In this document: positions 10,282 through 22,899 of the stretch, piece after piece | Layout of the letters: every line of letters starts with the position of its first letter | Numbering within the stretch: the stretch's first letter is position 1 | Origin: Tetracentron sinense | Taxonomy: Eukaryota; Streptophyta; Magnoliopsida; Trochodendrales; Trochodendraceae | Direction of reading: 5' to 3' | Assembly (NCBI GenBank): GCA_015143295.1 | Contig: CM026560.1 | Location: 3,102,501 to 3,166,500, forward strand | Length of the DNA: 64,000 nt | The notes under the pieces: model-generated | Database searches by the model: none | Seen by the model: only the letters and a program-made list of their open reading frames with translations | What the model was told of the DNA's origin: nothing | Program-made: the position numbers and the translations under genes

Positions 10282-10682
10282 TAGGGGTGTATTTGAGCCG
10301 AGCTTTGCCCTGATTGGCTCAGCTTGGCCCAAATTGATTCAAGCTCCAGCCGGGCTTGGCTTGGGCTTGAGCTCGAGCTCGAGCTCGACTTGAATACCTT
10401 CTTTAAAAAAATTAAATAAAATAATAATATTTTATATTATTTATATATGTAATAATGATATATATAAATAATATTTTTTATTTTTTAAAATAATATTCGA
10501 GTCAAGTCGAGCCGAGCTTGGGCCAAATCGAGCCGGGCCGAATCAAATAGGCCTTGGCTCGAGCTCGGCTTGAAAATATTTAAGGCTTGAAAACTCGGCT
10601 TAGCCTGATCGAGCCTAAAAATCAAGCTTGAGCTCAGCTTGATCAGACCGAGCAGAGCAACCAAGCTTTGTGTACACCCCTA
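10282..10682. mobile_element. hAT-like MITE with GAGCTCG-rich body, copy 1
   Basis: The ends are TAGGGGTGTA and its exact reverse complement TACACCCCTA. Flanking 8-mers are CTAACTGT and CTCACTGT, an 8-bp target duplication with one mismatch, as for the hAT superfamily. The body is packed with (GAGCTC)n, GAGCCGAGC and GCTCGGCTTG words around an AT-rich centre, and has no open frame. The same family is at 29831-30268. Its right-hand tip is also present, truncated, at about 1099-1125. Confidence 0.75.
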
Positions 10683-11695
10683 CTCACTGTGGACCATGTC
10701 TAGATCCTTCTGATGACCCGTTATTATTGACACATTGACGGTTTTGTTGACGAAAATGAAAAAAAGGCTACAGCTCCAATCAATCAATGCCCATTCCGAT
10801 GGTCCCTGTAGGTCCATTATGCGATTCAAAATAAGAAAACATAAGATGTAACTAACACCAGATGAGTCAAAAATAAAAGTAAGATCATATAGTTACGTCT
10901 GCAAATGAGAAGCAAACCATGAAAAACTTTTATTTTCTTAAACACAATCCAAGACAAGAAGCAGTCCATGATCTTGTACATCCGTGATCTTAAAAAAATA
11001 TTAAAAACCCTCTTTAGCCACCATGTGTCCCTCTCCTACCTACTTGGCGCCAAGAATTAAAGTACACAAATTTCATCTATTAGTCTCAAAATTAGCAGAC
11101 TTCAAGTCTACAATTCATTATAGATAGAAACTAAATTGAACTAAATAAAAGAATACTAATATACAAATCAATCCAAATCTCACCTTCTAAACTCCCCTAA
11201 TATCCATTTCATTTTCTTTAAGAAAAATACTCACGATCAAATGTATCTATTTTAAAAATTAATTTTTTCCTAAAATAACCACTTCTAGTACTAAATTCCC
11301 TTTCCATTTTCAACCGATTACATTAAAAACTACAATAAAATAAATAAATAAAATCAGTATCCACTCCAGATATCAATTTTTGGACACTAATCGGAAAGGG
11401 AAATGAGAAATTGACCGCGTAGAGCCAATAGGAGGCCATCGGCTTTATGTAAGGCCAGAACGAAAGCTTGCAATATAAAGATGAATAAATTACTGCAAAT
11501 CCACATGCATTCTATTATTAAATTTGAAAAGAGAAGATAGAATAAAACACCAACTACTTATAGAAGATAAATCACAGTAGATAGAAGCCTGATTATACAC
11601 AAACCAAGATTAATTTAAACAACAAATATCCGTGTATAGAACAAAACAATGGATGCAATCAAATTCCCAACCATTTACATGCTAGATACTTCAAA

Positions 11696-11751
<56 letters not shown>

Positions 11752-12031
11752 GAAACCAAAAAAGAGAATATGTCAATGGCCACCACATCACATTTGTAAT
11801 CTATGAAATGAATGGAAAGAAGATATGTGTATGCTTACATTCAATCAAATAGAGAAGATAATGGGAGACCAACAACCAGGAAATGGGTACTAGAATACAT
11901 GCAAAAATATGTTTGAATTCCAACTGCTCAAGCAAATGTAGGTAGGATGTTCTTCTTAAGGATGAACTCATTTGCCTTGGCTGGCCTGATAGACTGCACC
12001 AACAAAAGAACCAAATAAGAGAAAAATTAGG
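10656..12031. repeat. Segmental duplicate (copy 2) of 1099-2762
   Basis: Homology starts inside the right tip of the MITE at 10282-10682 and ends 38 bp into the last intron of the PDI-like gene. Here the block is in its original setting: the PDI-like exons lie to the right and the MITE is complete to the left. This is therefore probably the source, and 1099-2762 the moved copy. Confidence 0.85.
11701..11746. repeat. (TA)n microsatellite
   Basis: About 23 TA units without interruption, at the site that holds the MITE-like insertion in the other duplicate. Confidence 0.95.
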
Positions 12032-12205
12032 TTCAAATTCAAGGTGAATGACACTCCATCAATCTAGAAGGTTTTAATTTTTTTGGTATTCGATCTAGAA
12101 GACAAGTATCAATATCTAATGAGTAAGCTTGCCAATCTCTAAGTAAAAAAGTATGGCTTTAACAGAAAAACTGCCCACCATTTTATGGTTTGTTATAACA
12201 GTTTA

Positions 12206-15200
12206 TGTTGCGCTCCAAAACCCCACCTAAGAGAATGTAAGATCTTGGCATGTAACTTACTTAACAAACCTTCCTGTTAAAAGTATTAAAGGCATACTAA
12301 AATACGAACCTAAAAATTTCTTCAATTAATAACATCAATTAGATTCATAATTCCTAACTGTAACTAAAATATAATAAATCCTGATCATCCATCATGATCA
12401 TAATCAAAACTAAACTAAACATGAATCTCCATTAAGTTAATTAGAGTCTCCCTGAAATTTGACTACTAATAAATTAATTTCAACTGTAGGGTCAACGATC
12501 AAGATCCCGTTCTTCTTCGAGATAATCACCTTCCGATTCCTCTAAGTATTCCTCTTCTTCCCACAATCCGAGCGCACAAATATCAAAACGTGAACCTGTC
12601 GACAACAAAAATCATCGGCTGAGTAACAAGTTACTCCGCGTATATAACAGATCATAGTGAACAATATAATGAACATTAAATTACATGCATTTTACGGATT
12701 CATACATCAGTTCACACACATAATCAAAGCGCTTAAACAAACAGGTACATTACGTTAATTTCTTTCTTTCCTTAATTTTCTTACTTTCTTATTTTTTATA
12801 CTTCATACTTTATCATTTTATGAACAACACATTCACATGCATTAGTAATAAATTAAAATACTGCTTTACCGTATAAGTAAAGGGATTACTATACTTTACT
12901 TTACCGAGATACCACCCTTCGTACATTATCCGGCACGGATGGCTTTATACATTTTTTGGTATCACGGCTTACTTACTTTTGCATATTTCTTGCCCTTTTG
13001 ATGGTATTTGGTGGTGCAAAATACAACATGCATTATCGTTTTCGTGTGTCTTTCTTTCTTACTTACTTACTTTATTTTAGGTCTTACTTATAATCTTCTT
13101 AGTATCTTTGATTCTCTCTTCATTCATATGCATATTTTTCATTCATGAGTACTCGATGATACACCTTTTATTTAAATTACACCTAAGACTAACTGTCAAG
13201 GGCCATAGGACATCTCACCATAGCGTCTCACTCTACTATGTTAACCAGGCCTAGGCAAGCTTGACTTTCATCAAAGGTTCATTTACCCAAACGTATATCA
13301 CGTATAAAGAAACATAAAATAAACACACAACCTTTCATATTTCCAATGATTCGACAATCTGAAATTACAGTTGATATTAAAATACACATAAGTCACGATT
13401 TCATTTAATATCAAAATCCCTTTTTGTTAAATCAGATCAATATCCTAATTATACCACCCCTTTTATCAATAACAATTTCCATGCATTATAATCACAAAAT
13501 CGAACAAACATACAATTAAAATTTCACAATTAATTCATCTCAATCATTCAATTCATCCATTCAATTTCATCCATTCATCTCATTCTCCTCATAAATCCAC
13601 ATACGTTCAATATAATTTATCAATCCCCTTGTTGACCCATAAACAAATTTTAACATGGTTCTTCACATCCTAATTTAGCGATTCAAGATTAATGAAATAG
13701 GAATTATAAATATGGTTCTTCACATCCTATTTTAACGATTCAAGAATAATCAAACAGGAATCATAAACATGGTTCTTCATATCCTATTTTAACGATTCAA
13801 GAACAATAAAACAAGAATCATAAATATGTTCATAGATCCTATATATTCTTACATTCTTACTTAGGTTTACTCCTTGTAATTCATCTTTTTAGGTTAATAT
13901 TCAAAATATGGACCACTAGGTTTGCTATTTTACCTCACTTGATCGCTTCCCTACAATCTATTGCTTGCGAATAAGGTTCTATACCGATCTCCAAGCCTCT
14001 TTTTTTTTTTCCTGATCCATTATGTGAGCATGGATTTTTACTCACTTGATTTGACTGAGAGTCGCCACCTATTCATTCTTAGGGATAGGTCCCGAGATTG
14101 GATTTAAGGGTAATAGTTTCAGTCAGAGTTAGGGTAAGCGGTTCGATTAAGTCCCGGGGAAGGTGTTAGGCTCCCTAAGACCCCCATTTTAAAATGGTTG
14201 CCTACTCCCTAAATTTAAGTCAAATTAAAGTCAATATTAATAAAAATTCCTAAGTATTTAAAGTATAATAATCCAAGAAAAAGAGAAAGCTAGATAGGGT
14301 CGAACCCGGATAGGGTTGCCTACGTACTCCCAATGTGAGATCAGACCGAGCGTAGTTGACACATGGGCCCGTGCCAAGGCTAAGGTGTGTGTGTGTGTGC
14401 ATAAGGGTGGCTTAGGGGTTAGCCCGGAGGCTAGGGTTGATTAATCGGGGAGGTCAAGTGCACAAGTGTTAAGTCTAACCACGGTTAGAGGGGATTTAAC
14501 CATGGTTATATGAGCTAACCAAAGCTAATGAGGTCCTACAAGTCTCTTTATGGTCTTTCTGTATTTTTCATATTTTTTTGGGATTTTTGGGGATATTTGA
14601 ATGTTTTTGGTATTTTGATATTTTATTTGAATGTTTTTGGTATTTTGGTTATATTTGAATGTTGTTGATATTTTGAGATTTTATCATGTTTTTTTGGATT
14701 TTCATATAGGTAGGGTTTTGGCAAACTTAACTAAAGTCAAATTTAACCCAAAAGAATTTCAAGGAGAGGTTAGGTTAAAAGATTGTATTTAGGACATAAA
14801 GAGTGATATTTGCATTATGAATAGTAGATGGTTTATTGCCAACACCTACTTTGTTAGATTGGTGTTGATGATAAATCAAATACAATTGTCTTAGCATGAG
14901 GCATTTTGGACAACTTCCTCTTTTAAGTCCTTAAGCCGTCTTTTACCCATTCAAAATGAAACATGAAGAACAGAAAAGAAGAGACAAGTAAAAAATTAAA
15001 AACTCATCCTCTCCATTTTAAGGTGGTAATTTACACTATTATAAATTATGTAATTTCGCTCTAATGAATGTTAGAGAGGGAGTGAGCTTTCACAAAAGAT
15101 TCTAGAAAGAAAACTAGAATCCCAAAAAAGAAACAAAATGAAAGAGAGGTATAGCTTTAACTTCCACTCTCTATAGGCCTACCCATATCCACACTTGTGG

Positions 15201-16619
15201 ATACATAAAAAAAAAAAAATGTACATGAAAAGGGAAAGAAAAAAAGAACATCTCCTTACTTTTGATATGGGGTCCCTCTACACCATTAGATTGGTGTAGA
15301 GAGACCCAACTATGCTTGAGAAATGAGAGACCAAGAAGAGAGAACTAAATAAAAAATGAGATTAAAAAAAGAAGAGAAGATGATGAAAGAAGGAGTGCCT
15401 ACTCCTCCACGAATTCTTCTTCAATGCTCCAAGAGGTAGAGTTTTGTTTAGAGTCCACAAAGGATGAGAGTTAGTGAAGAACTCTAAGCTTTTAGTCTTA
15501 GAATTCTTTTCAAACTCTAAACCTTAGTTTCTTCTCACTTCTTCAAACTCAAGAGAAACACAAGTAGGTGAGAACCCTCTAGAGATCATGAGGTATGGAT
15601 CTAAGAGACTAAGGGATTGATATTTATAGGAAATCTAAGAGGTTGGGTTATGTCTTTTACATGGTGGATAAAAGGAGTTAGTGGGTAAAGAGTTGAGTTA
15701 AGGTGAGTTGATAGGTTGAGTGTTGTAAATGGTGTAAGAGAGTTGATGAGTTGAGTATTGTAAGGAGTGTAAGAGAGTTGTAAGAGGTGTAAGAGAATTG
15801 ATGGGTTGAGTAAACTATGAGTTATATGGGCATGAGTTGTAGGATATAGATTAGGTGGATATGGATATGTGGACTAGATCTTATGGATCATGGGTTATTA
15901 GTAGATGGGTCATGGGTCATGGGTCATGGGTTATGGTTATTGGACTTTGACTATGACATTTGGGATTGGGCTATGGTAAATAGGCTTTGGATTAGGCAAT
16001 TGGGTAATTGGGCTTGACTGCTTGGGTTTGGGTAATGAAATTTGGTACTTTGACTTGATTGGGTTATTTGGGTATAAGTTTGGCCAAATGGGCTTGGGCT
16101 TTGGATGAACATTTGAGCCTTTGAAGAAGCGGGAAGAGGGATAGGGGGTGCAAAAATGAGGTGCTTACACTCTCTTTGAACTCCTTCAGTCTCCCCCTTT
16201 TGATCTCTCTGAAAGCTCCCACTTTTCTCTTCTTAAGGTTTAGAAGCCTATGAAACCCCCAATTCTCGAGTTAGAGAGTTATTTATAGAGTTTGGAGACC
16301 CTAGGGAGTTAAAAATTTGAAAAAATCACGCAACACGGAAAACTTCCCGCATCGGGCGATCGATCGCCGCCGGTGGGCGATCGATCAGCCGTGCCGATCT
16401 CCATTTTTTTTTAAAAGTCTTTTGCTACTTTTTATTCTTCTTTCATTTCATGCAATTTATCTCTCAAAACTAGCTCAATTCAATGAAATAAATGGGTTTT
16501 CTTATTCGAGATTTTTAACACATTAATTTCTCATAGGATTGATGAATAATTCAAACGTATTTATCTAGAAAATTAAATCATATAACATGAAAATGAGGAA
16601 TTTAATTCGGATCATTACA
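12206..16619 (-). mobile_element. Solo LTR (family 1), interrupted by a second solo LTR
   Basis: On the plus strand it begins TGTTGCGCTCC and ends GGATCATTACA (TG...CA), flanked on both sides by GTTTA (12201-12205 and 16620-16624), a perfect 5-bp target duplication. It matches 18843-21181 along its length once the nested insertion (14023-16169) is removed, leaving about 2.27 kb. A TATA-like CTATAAATAAC near 16279-16288 on the minus strand suggests minus orientation. It has no internal coding region, so it is a solo LTR. It sits in the last intron of the PDI-like pseudogene. The retrotransposon superfamily cannot be told from an LTR alone. Confidence 0.85.
14023..16169 (-). mobile_element. Solo LTR (family 2), nested inside 12206-16619
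   Basis: Begins TGTGAGCATGG and ends GGTGCTTACA, the same ends as the solo LTR at 43968-46809. The two share a left-hand stretch with GGTTCGATTAAGTC, GGTTGCCTACGTACT and GACCGAGCGTAGTT. A minus-strand TATA box (CTATAAATATC) lies at about 15621-15630. The related LTR at 18843-21181 lacks this insert at the corresponding site. No clear 5-bp duplication is visible (CATTA left, CTCTC right), so the ends may have been altered. Inner parts hold short repeats such as GGGTCATGGGTCATGG and GTAAGAGAGTTG. Confidence 0.75.
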
Positions 16620-17094
16620 GTTTAATATTGATCATGAAATCAAGAATAAAGATTTTACCTTGCTAAGCATGCGCTAAAGCCGATCCATTTCATTTTTGGT
16701 ATAATCAGCACCTTTCTCCATAAATCTCTAGGCAGCTTTCAAGTAGATCTTGCCATATCTGACACTCATAAAAGGTGAAAAGTAGTGGAGTGCCTTTAAA
16801 TTAAAGTTCATAAGAATTTGTAGTTCAAATTGTCATTTTGTAATTCTTTTGACCATGCCAGCAAACAGACACTGCCACCAACAGTAGCCACTCTTTGACA
16901 TATGATTAAGTTTGACGATGAAGTAACAATGATTGACCAGAAGATGCAAAAACAGAAAATGCCCATGGATTACCTTGCAGTGTAACCCTTAGCTGATCAA
17001 CCACCTCTGCTATCCAGGAAAAGATTGCCTTCTCCTCATTGCTAGCACTTACAAATTCCTTCACCAAGGCATCTAGACTTGCAACTATACCAGC

Positions 17095-18842
17095 CTATAT
17101 AAATAAATAAAAAAACACACAAATTATTTAAGGAAATGAAAACTGATTTAATCATTGTAAATTTCCGAACCACTGTGTGTGCGTGTTTTCTTTTTATATA
17201 GAATTCTTTTTTGAGTCACATATGGTAGACATAAATTTCAAAATGATCAAACAACCTAAAAATCTACTTGCATTAGCAGCCATAAGAATACTCCTTTGTC
17301 ATATGAATATTTTTGTTCTCCCCAAGAACAAAAACGGCCAAAATGAGTGTGGGGGAAAATTGCACAAATGCCACATGTCAATCTCTGCCTCAAGCTCTGG
17401 TTCACTGGTAGAAGGTTGAAGGTAGAGGGTTTGGACCCTGCCCTGTACTCCAATGCTAAAGTAACTATACGAAGAAGATGATGAACAGTAATGGAATCGA
17501 AGCACTATAATCAACAATATGAAATCTTGAGATCCTTATGCACTAAGTCTCTGGGGGTATTTATAGGTTAAGCTCTGTATACCCATAGATGGTTATGGAT
17601 GACCATGTTACTTGTTTTACACTCATTACCAAATATGTCAGACAGATCTTGAGCCTTATGTGTCACACGTGGGAGCCTACTATTTATTTAATTTGATTTG
17701 ATATGACAACACTCAGAAATAACCAACATTAAATGCCAAGACAGTGCTTTCCGCCTACTGTCACTGTCAAAGAATAGCCTCCTGATCACTCCCTCCTGAT
17801 AGTCGGTCTCGTTATTGACACAAGCTCGGGATCGTTGTGCATTCATCGGAGTCAATAAAACGTACTCATCAGATAGCGAATACGTTGTACAAAAGACAAC
17901 GAGAACATTGTAGAATTGATAACGAAGACATTATGAACCCGACAACGGAACACATTCATCTGAGAGACATGCGTCACCTATCTGTACACATAACAACGAA
18001 AACAAGCTTGTTCTCCAACGCTAAATCTTTTACGAATTTATGAGTTTGGTAATATGTTCTCATTGTATCACATTTTAATCAACCAATATAGTTTCCATTT
18101 TTTCTAGAGGGTAGACTTAGTGAGAGATGAGATGGGTGAGAGTGTCTAGATGGAATTTGGATGTGAGATGGATTAACGTTTTCAAAAACAGTGCTATTTC
18201 CACAAAAGGTAATATCTGTTAGTTGCCAAGTTCTATGTAGGACACAACAATGAACATTTTGGTAGTTTGTTTCATAATCTCTAGGCGAAGAAAATGTAGC
18301 TTGAAAAGTTGTGTAAGAAATACAGACGTAAAATAGTGAGAACCGTGATGTTATGATTAGGAGAAAAGACAAATTCCCTTGCAAAGCAAAGCATCTTTTG
18401 CCAAACTACTATATACCGGAAGCACTTGCATTAAGTTGTTGGATGATCCCTAATCGTTTGCTTACGAATCCAGTGACTTGTTATAAAAAGGAAGAACTTT
18501 CTTCCCCATCCTCAAACTATTTTACCCTATAAGAAACATGAATGGACATGAGGATTGATACGCAAGTGCAGGTGCAAGCATTAACATGAATGCAGGAATG
18601 ATTAATCATGCTTTTGTGTAGATGAAACTTATGTCATGTTGGAACTTGAATGAATCTATATCAATAATAACACTGCACAATGTACAATAAAGACCCATAT
18701 CATAAATAGTAGCACACCGATTTCAAGTTCTAAAATACACCATTTCCATTGTCTTTGAGGACCATAAAAAAATAACATAGAATTCATAATTCATAGACCA
18801 GCTCTAGTTGGAAAACCATGTTAAATGAAAATAATTTAAACC
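17095..18842. other. Unassigned sequence between PDI-like exon and next LTR
   Basis: 17400-18030 has the style of a worn LTR-retrotransposon terminus (GGAATCGAAGCACTATAATC followed by a TATTTATAGG word), but no matching partner or ends were found. No PDI thioredoxin exon was recognised on the minus strand. Confidence 0.35.
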
Positions 18843-21181
18843 TGTCGCGCTCCAAAACCCCACCTACGAGAATGTGAGATCTTGGCACGTGATTTACTTA
18901 ACAAACCATCCTGTTAAAGCATTTAAGGCATACTAACATATGAACCTAAAACTTTCTTCAATTAAAACATCAATTAAATTCATAATCATTGACTGCAATT
19001 GAGATATAATAAATCCTGATCATCACTATTATGGGTTTCAGCTCTGTATCAAACAAAACTAAACATAAATATCCATAAGGTCAATTAAAGTCTCCCTTAA
19101 ATTTGACCATAACAAATTAAAGTCAACAGTAGGGCCAACGATCAAGATCTCATTCTTCTTTGGGATAATCACCTTCCGGTTCCTCAAAATATTCTTCTTC
19201 TTCCCACAGTCCGGACGCACAAATATCAAAACCTGAACCTGCCGACAACAAAAGTCATCAATTGAGTAACATGTTACTCCGTATATATAACAGACCATAG
19301 TGGACAATATAATGAATATTAAATTACATGCAGTATACAAATTCATACATTAGTTCACATACATAATCGGAGTGCAGAAAACAACCAAATACATTGTGTC
19401 AATTTCTTTCTTTTCTTATTTTCTTTTCTTACTTTCTTACTTTTCTCACTTTTCTTACTACATACTTTATCGTTTCATGAACAAATCATTCACATGCATT
19501 ATTAATAACTTAAAATACCGCTTTACCGTATAAGAAAAGGGGTTACTATACTTTACCGAGATACCACCCTTCGTACATTACCCGGTACGGACGGCTTAGT
19601 AGATTTCCCGGTACAATGGCTTACTTACTTTGGCATACTTTTCGTCCTTTGATGGTATCCGGTGGTGCACAACACATCCATAAATTATCGCTTTTGTGTG
19701 TTCTTCTTCTTACTTACTTTTATTTTCAGTCTTACCTATACTTTTTTTAGTGTCTTAGATTCTCTCTTAATCATTATACATCTTTTTCATTCGTAAGTGC
19801 TCAATGCTACACCTTTTATTTAAATTACACCTAAGAGTAAACGTCAAGGGCCATAAGACATCTCACCATAGCGCCCCATCCCACTATATTAACCAGGCCT
19901 AGGCAAGCTTGACTTTCCTTAAAGGCTCATTTATCCGAATATATCTCATGTATAAAGAACATAAAAGAAGCACACACACTATCATATTTCCAATGATTCA
20001 ACAATATAAAAATCACAGTTTATATTAACATACACATAAGTCACGATTTAATTTAATATCAAATCCCCTATTTGTTTAATCACAATCAATATCCTAATTA
20101 TAACACCCTTCATCAATGGTAATTCTCATTAATTATAAACATAAAATCAAACTCGCCTATAATTAGATCCTACAATAATTCATTCATTCAATTTCCATCC
20201 ATTCATCCTATTCTCGTCACAAATCCACACACTCCAATGAAATTTCCCAATCCCCTTGTTGGACCATCATACTTTTTAACAAGATTCTTCACATCCTAAT
20301 TTAGTGATTCAAAAATCTTAAAACAGGAATTCATAAATATGGTTCTTCACGTCCTATTTTAACAAATCAATAAATAATGAAACGAAAATCATAATTATGG
20401 TTTTTCACATCCTATTTTAACAAATCCATAAATAATAAGATAAAAATCAAATCATAGTTTTTCACATCCTATTTTAACAAATCCATAAATAATAAGATAG
20501 AAATCAAATCATGGTTCTTCACATCTTATTTTACTTTCATGTTCTTACTTAGGTCTACTTCCTTCAATCCATCTTTTAGGTTAATATTCAAAATATTAAA
20601 GACTAGGGTTGTTATTTACCTCCCTTGATCACTTTCCTATGATATATCGCTTGCAAATAGGGTTTTATATCGATCTCCAAGCCTTTTTTTACCTTTTTCG
20701 GCTCCAATCTTCGAACTCTTTCAATTTCCCCATTTTGATCTCTCAGAAAACTCTCCATTTTCTCTCTTTTAAGTTTAGAAGCATATAGGAACCCCAATTC
20801 TTGAGTTTGAGGGCTATTTATAAAGTTTGGAGACCCCAGGGAGTTAAAAGGGTCGAAAAATCGCGTCAACACGGCACTCCCGCGTCGGGCAATCGATCGG
20901 CGCCAAAGGGCAATCGATCGCCGCCGGTGGGTGATCGATCAGCCAGTGCGCCGATCTCCAGTTTTTTTTTTTTTTTAAAGTCTTTTGCTACTTTTTGTTC
21001 TTCTTTTATTTCATGCAATTTATTCCTCTAAACTAGCTAAATTGAATGAAATAAATGGGTTTTCTTATTCGAGATTTTAACACATTAATTTCTTCTAGGA
21101 TTTATGTATAATTCATGCGTATTTATCTAGAAAATTAAATCATATAACCGTGAAACAAGGAATTTAATTCGGGTCATTACA
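18843..21181 (-). mobile_element. Solo LTR (family 1), uninterrupted
   Basis: Begins TGTCGCGCTCC and ends GGGTCATTACA. It is flanked by AAACC on both sides (18838-18842 and 21182-21186), a perfect 5-bp duplication. A TATA-like box lies on the minus strand near 20813-20824. Near 20885-20945 it carries CGATCGATCG palindromes shared with 16345-16395 in the other copy. It is 2339 bp long with no coding capacity. Confidence 0.9.
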
Positions 21182-21599
21182 AAACCATTCTTAGCGTGGA
21201 TAGCATCTTTCGGTCTTAAAGAAAATGATGAAAGAGGAACATACTCTGCATTCTCCTAATAGAACTTTACTCCTAGGCATGCTGTTCCTGCAACCAACAA
21301 AATAATTAGTAAAAAACAAAGATACTTCTTTAGAGAGAAGAGAAACCTCATGGGAATCTATCTATATCTCAATGGTCAAGAAAATCACAAATAGAAAAAT
21401 AATAATTGTATTAAAAAAATCAACAAAGTCAAACAAAATGGTCCGTCAAACATGTAAAGCAGATCAAATTACAACACCCATTGCTTTGTATTCAATGAAT
21501 CTCCACCTTCTAAGCATATGATCGAATCAAATGCCTACTCATAAAAACAATTGAACTGAGCCAGACATAAACAAAATTGGGATATCATCTGCTTTCAAT
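21182..21599. other. AT-rich spacer, nothing recognised
   Basis: No coding similarity or repeat structure seen. Confidence 0.4.
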
Positions 21600-22260
21600 T
21601 GAAATGGGCCTATGCCATGTGCGCCCCTATTAATTAAAGTTTTTATTTCTTAGAATATCCATGTTAATTAACTTTTTTTATTTAATTTCTTAGAATAATC
21701 ATATTAATTTATTTTTTCATTTCCAAAAATATCCCTATTAATACTTTTTCTACCACCTCTATTTTAGATGCCTTTGTATTTTTTGATTTTCCAAATTGCC
21801 CATGTTAATTAGATTTTATATTTCCCAAATTACCCTTATTAATCTATCTTTTCACCTTGTTCTTTGTCTTTTGGTGGAATGTCTCTATTAATCATATATT
21901 TTATTTCTTTACAATACCCATGATAAAATTAATTTTTTATTTTTAAAATAATTCTATTAATCACTCTTGTCACCGGCTCTTGTATGAAATGTCTCTGTAT
22001 TTTTTGAATTTCAAAAATGTCCCTATTAGTTAAATTTTCTATTGATTCGCCTTTATATTCTTTGATTTTCTAAAATGGCCCTATTAATGAAATTTTATTT
22101 CTTAGGATACCTCTACTAAAATTTAATTATATATTTTTTAAATACCCCTATTAATCACTCTTTCTACTACCTCTTGTATTAAAATACATCTGTATTTTAT
22201 TTTGCAAAATATCCCTATTACTCACTCTTTATATTTCCTATTTTTTTTACAATTTGTAAT
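21600..22260. repeat. Degenerate tandem repeat with CCCTATTAAT words
   Basis: The motif (T/C)CC(C/A)TATTAAT, usually preceded by a run like TTTCTAAAATA, recurs about every 50-120 bases, roughly ten times. It alternates with CTTTT-TACCACCTCT-like words. It looks like an old satellite-type array that has drifted. Confidence 0.55.
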
Positions 22261-22899
22261 TAATAAAATAATAGTTTAAGAAATAAGTTTGGACACCAAC
22301 TAGTATATATTTTTTATATTAAAAGGTGTACAAGGTACTATATTTTGAGAGATAATTAATTTTATAACTTAATTAAAACAATATTTGTTTAATTAAATGG
22401 GTTAGGGATGACGGTTAAGATTGTAGATCCATCGGGTTGCATTGGAGTTTGCTTTTCCAAACCCATTTAACTGCTCAGTTTTGGATTGAGGTTTACTAAC
22501 TACATCCAATCCAATTCTAGTCTACATATGTTCCTGAGCTACACTCAGAAATATGGGCAGAGCTCCCATCTTCAATGTAAAATACAATGGCAATTGTATA
22601 ATTAATTGTGAAGGAAATGGCATTTTTACGCAGTTTCTCAAATAACTCTTGCAAAAGTACAACTAAGGCTACAAGGCCATTGCTTCTAAGTTTCTCTCTA
22701 TTAATTGTCCATAGCATTCTCCAAATTTCTAATTTACACATATGTTGTTGATAGGTGCATGGCCTACTCTCCACATTATAATCTGCCTCAAAGTCCGAAA
22801 CTTCTGTGAACATAGCCGACTCTACATTTTTCGTCTCTGCCTGCCAACCTCATATGCTCCAAGACCCTCTTCAACACCACAAAGGAATGAAGATAGCTG
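22261..22899. other. AT-rich 5' flank of P450 remnant
   Basis: No exon is recognised here. The first half of a P450 (anchor to helix F) would be expected but was not found. Confidence 0.35.

Larger units (their letters stand above)
11928..17094 (-). pseudogene. PDI-like (ERp29 C-terminal domain) pseudogene, 3' part, broken by LTR insertion
   Basis: Three minus-strand exons of a plant PDI-like 2 protein (ER thiol oxidoreductase) can be read. Exon at 16974-17094: AGIVASLDALVKEFVSA then NEEKAIFSWIAEVVDQL, with acceptor TATATAG and donor CAAG/GTAATC. Exon at 16659-16764: RYGKIYLKAA, a TAG, RFMEKGADYTKNEMDRL, another TAG, RMLSK, with donor CAAG/GTAAAA. Terminal exon at 11928-11993: SIRPAKANEF, then a Lys-rich tail and TGA. 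Together they make the helical ERp29 C-terminal domain; the two thioredoxin domains with CGHC sites should lie to the right but were not found to 18842 or just beyond. The two internal TAGs stand where the family has Lys and Gln/Glu. The join of the first two exons is off by one base. The last intron contains the solo LTR 12206-16619. Confidence 0.8.
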
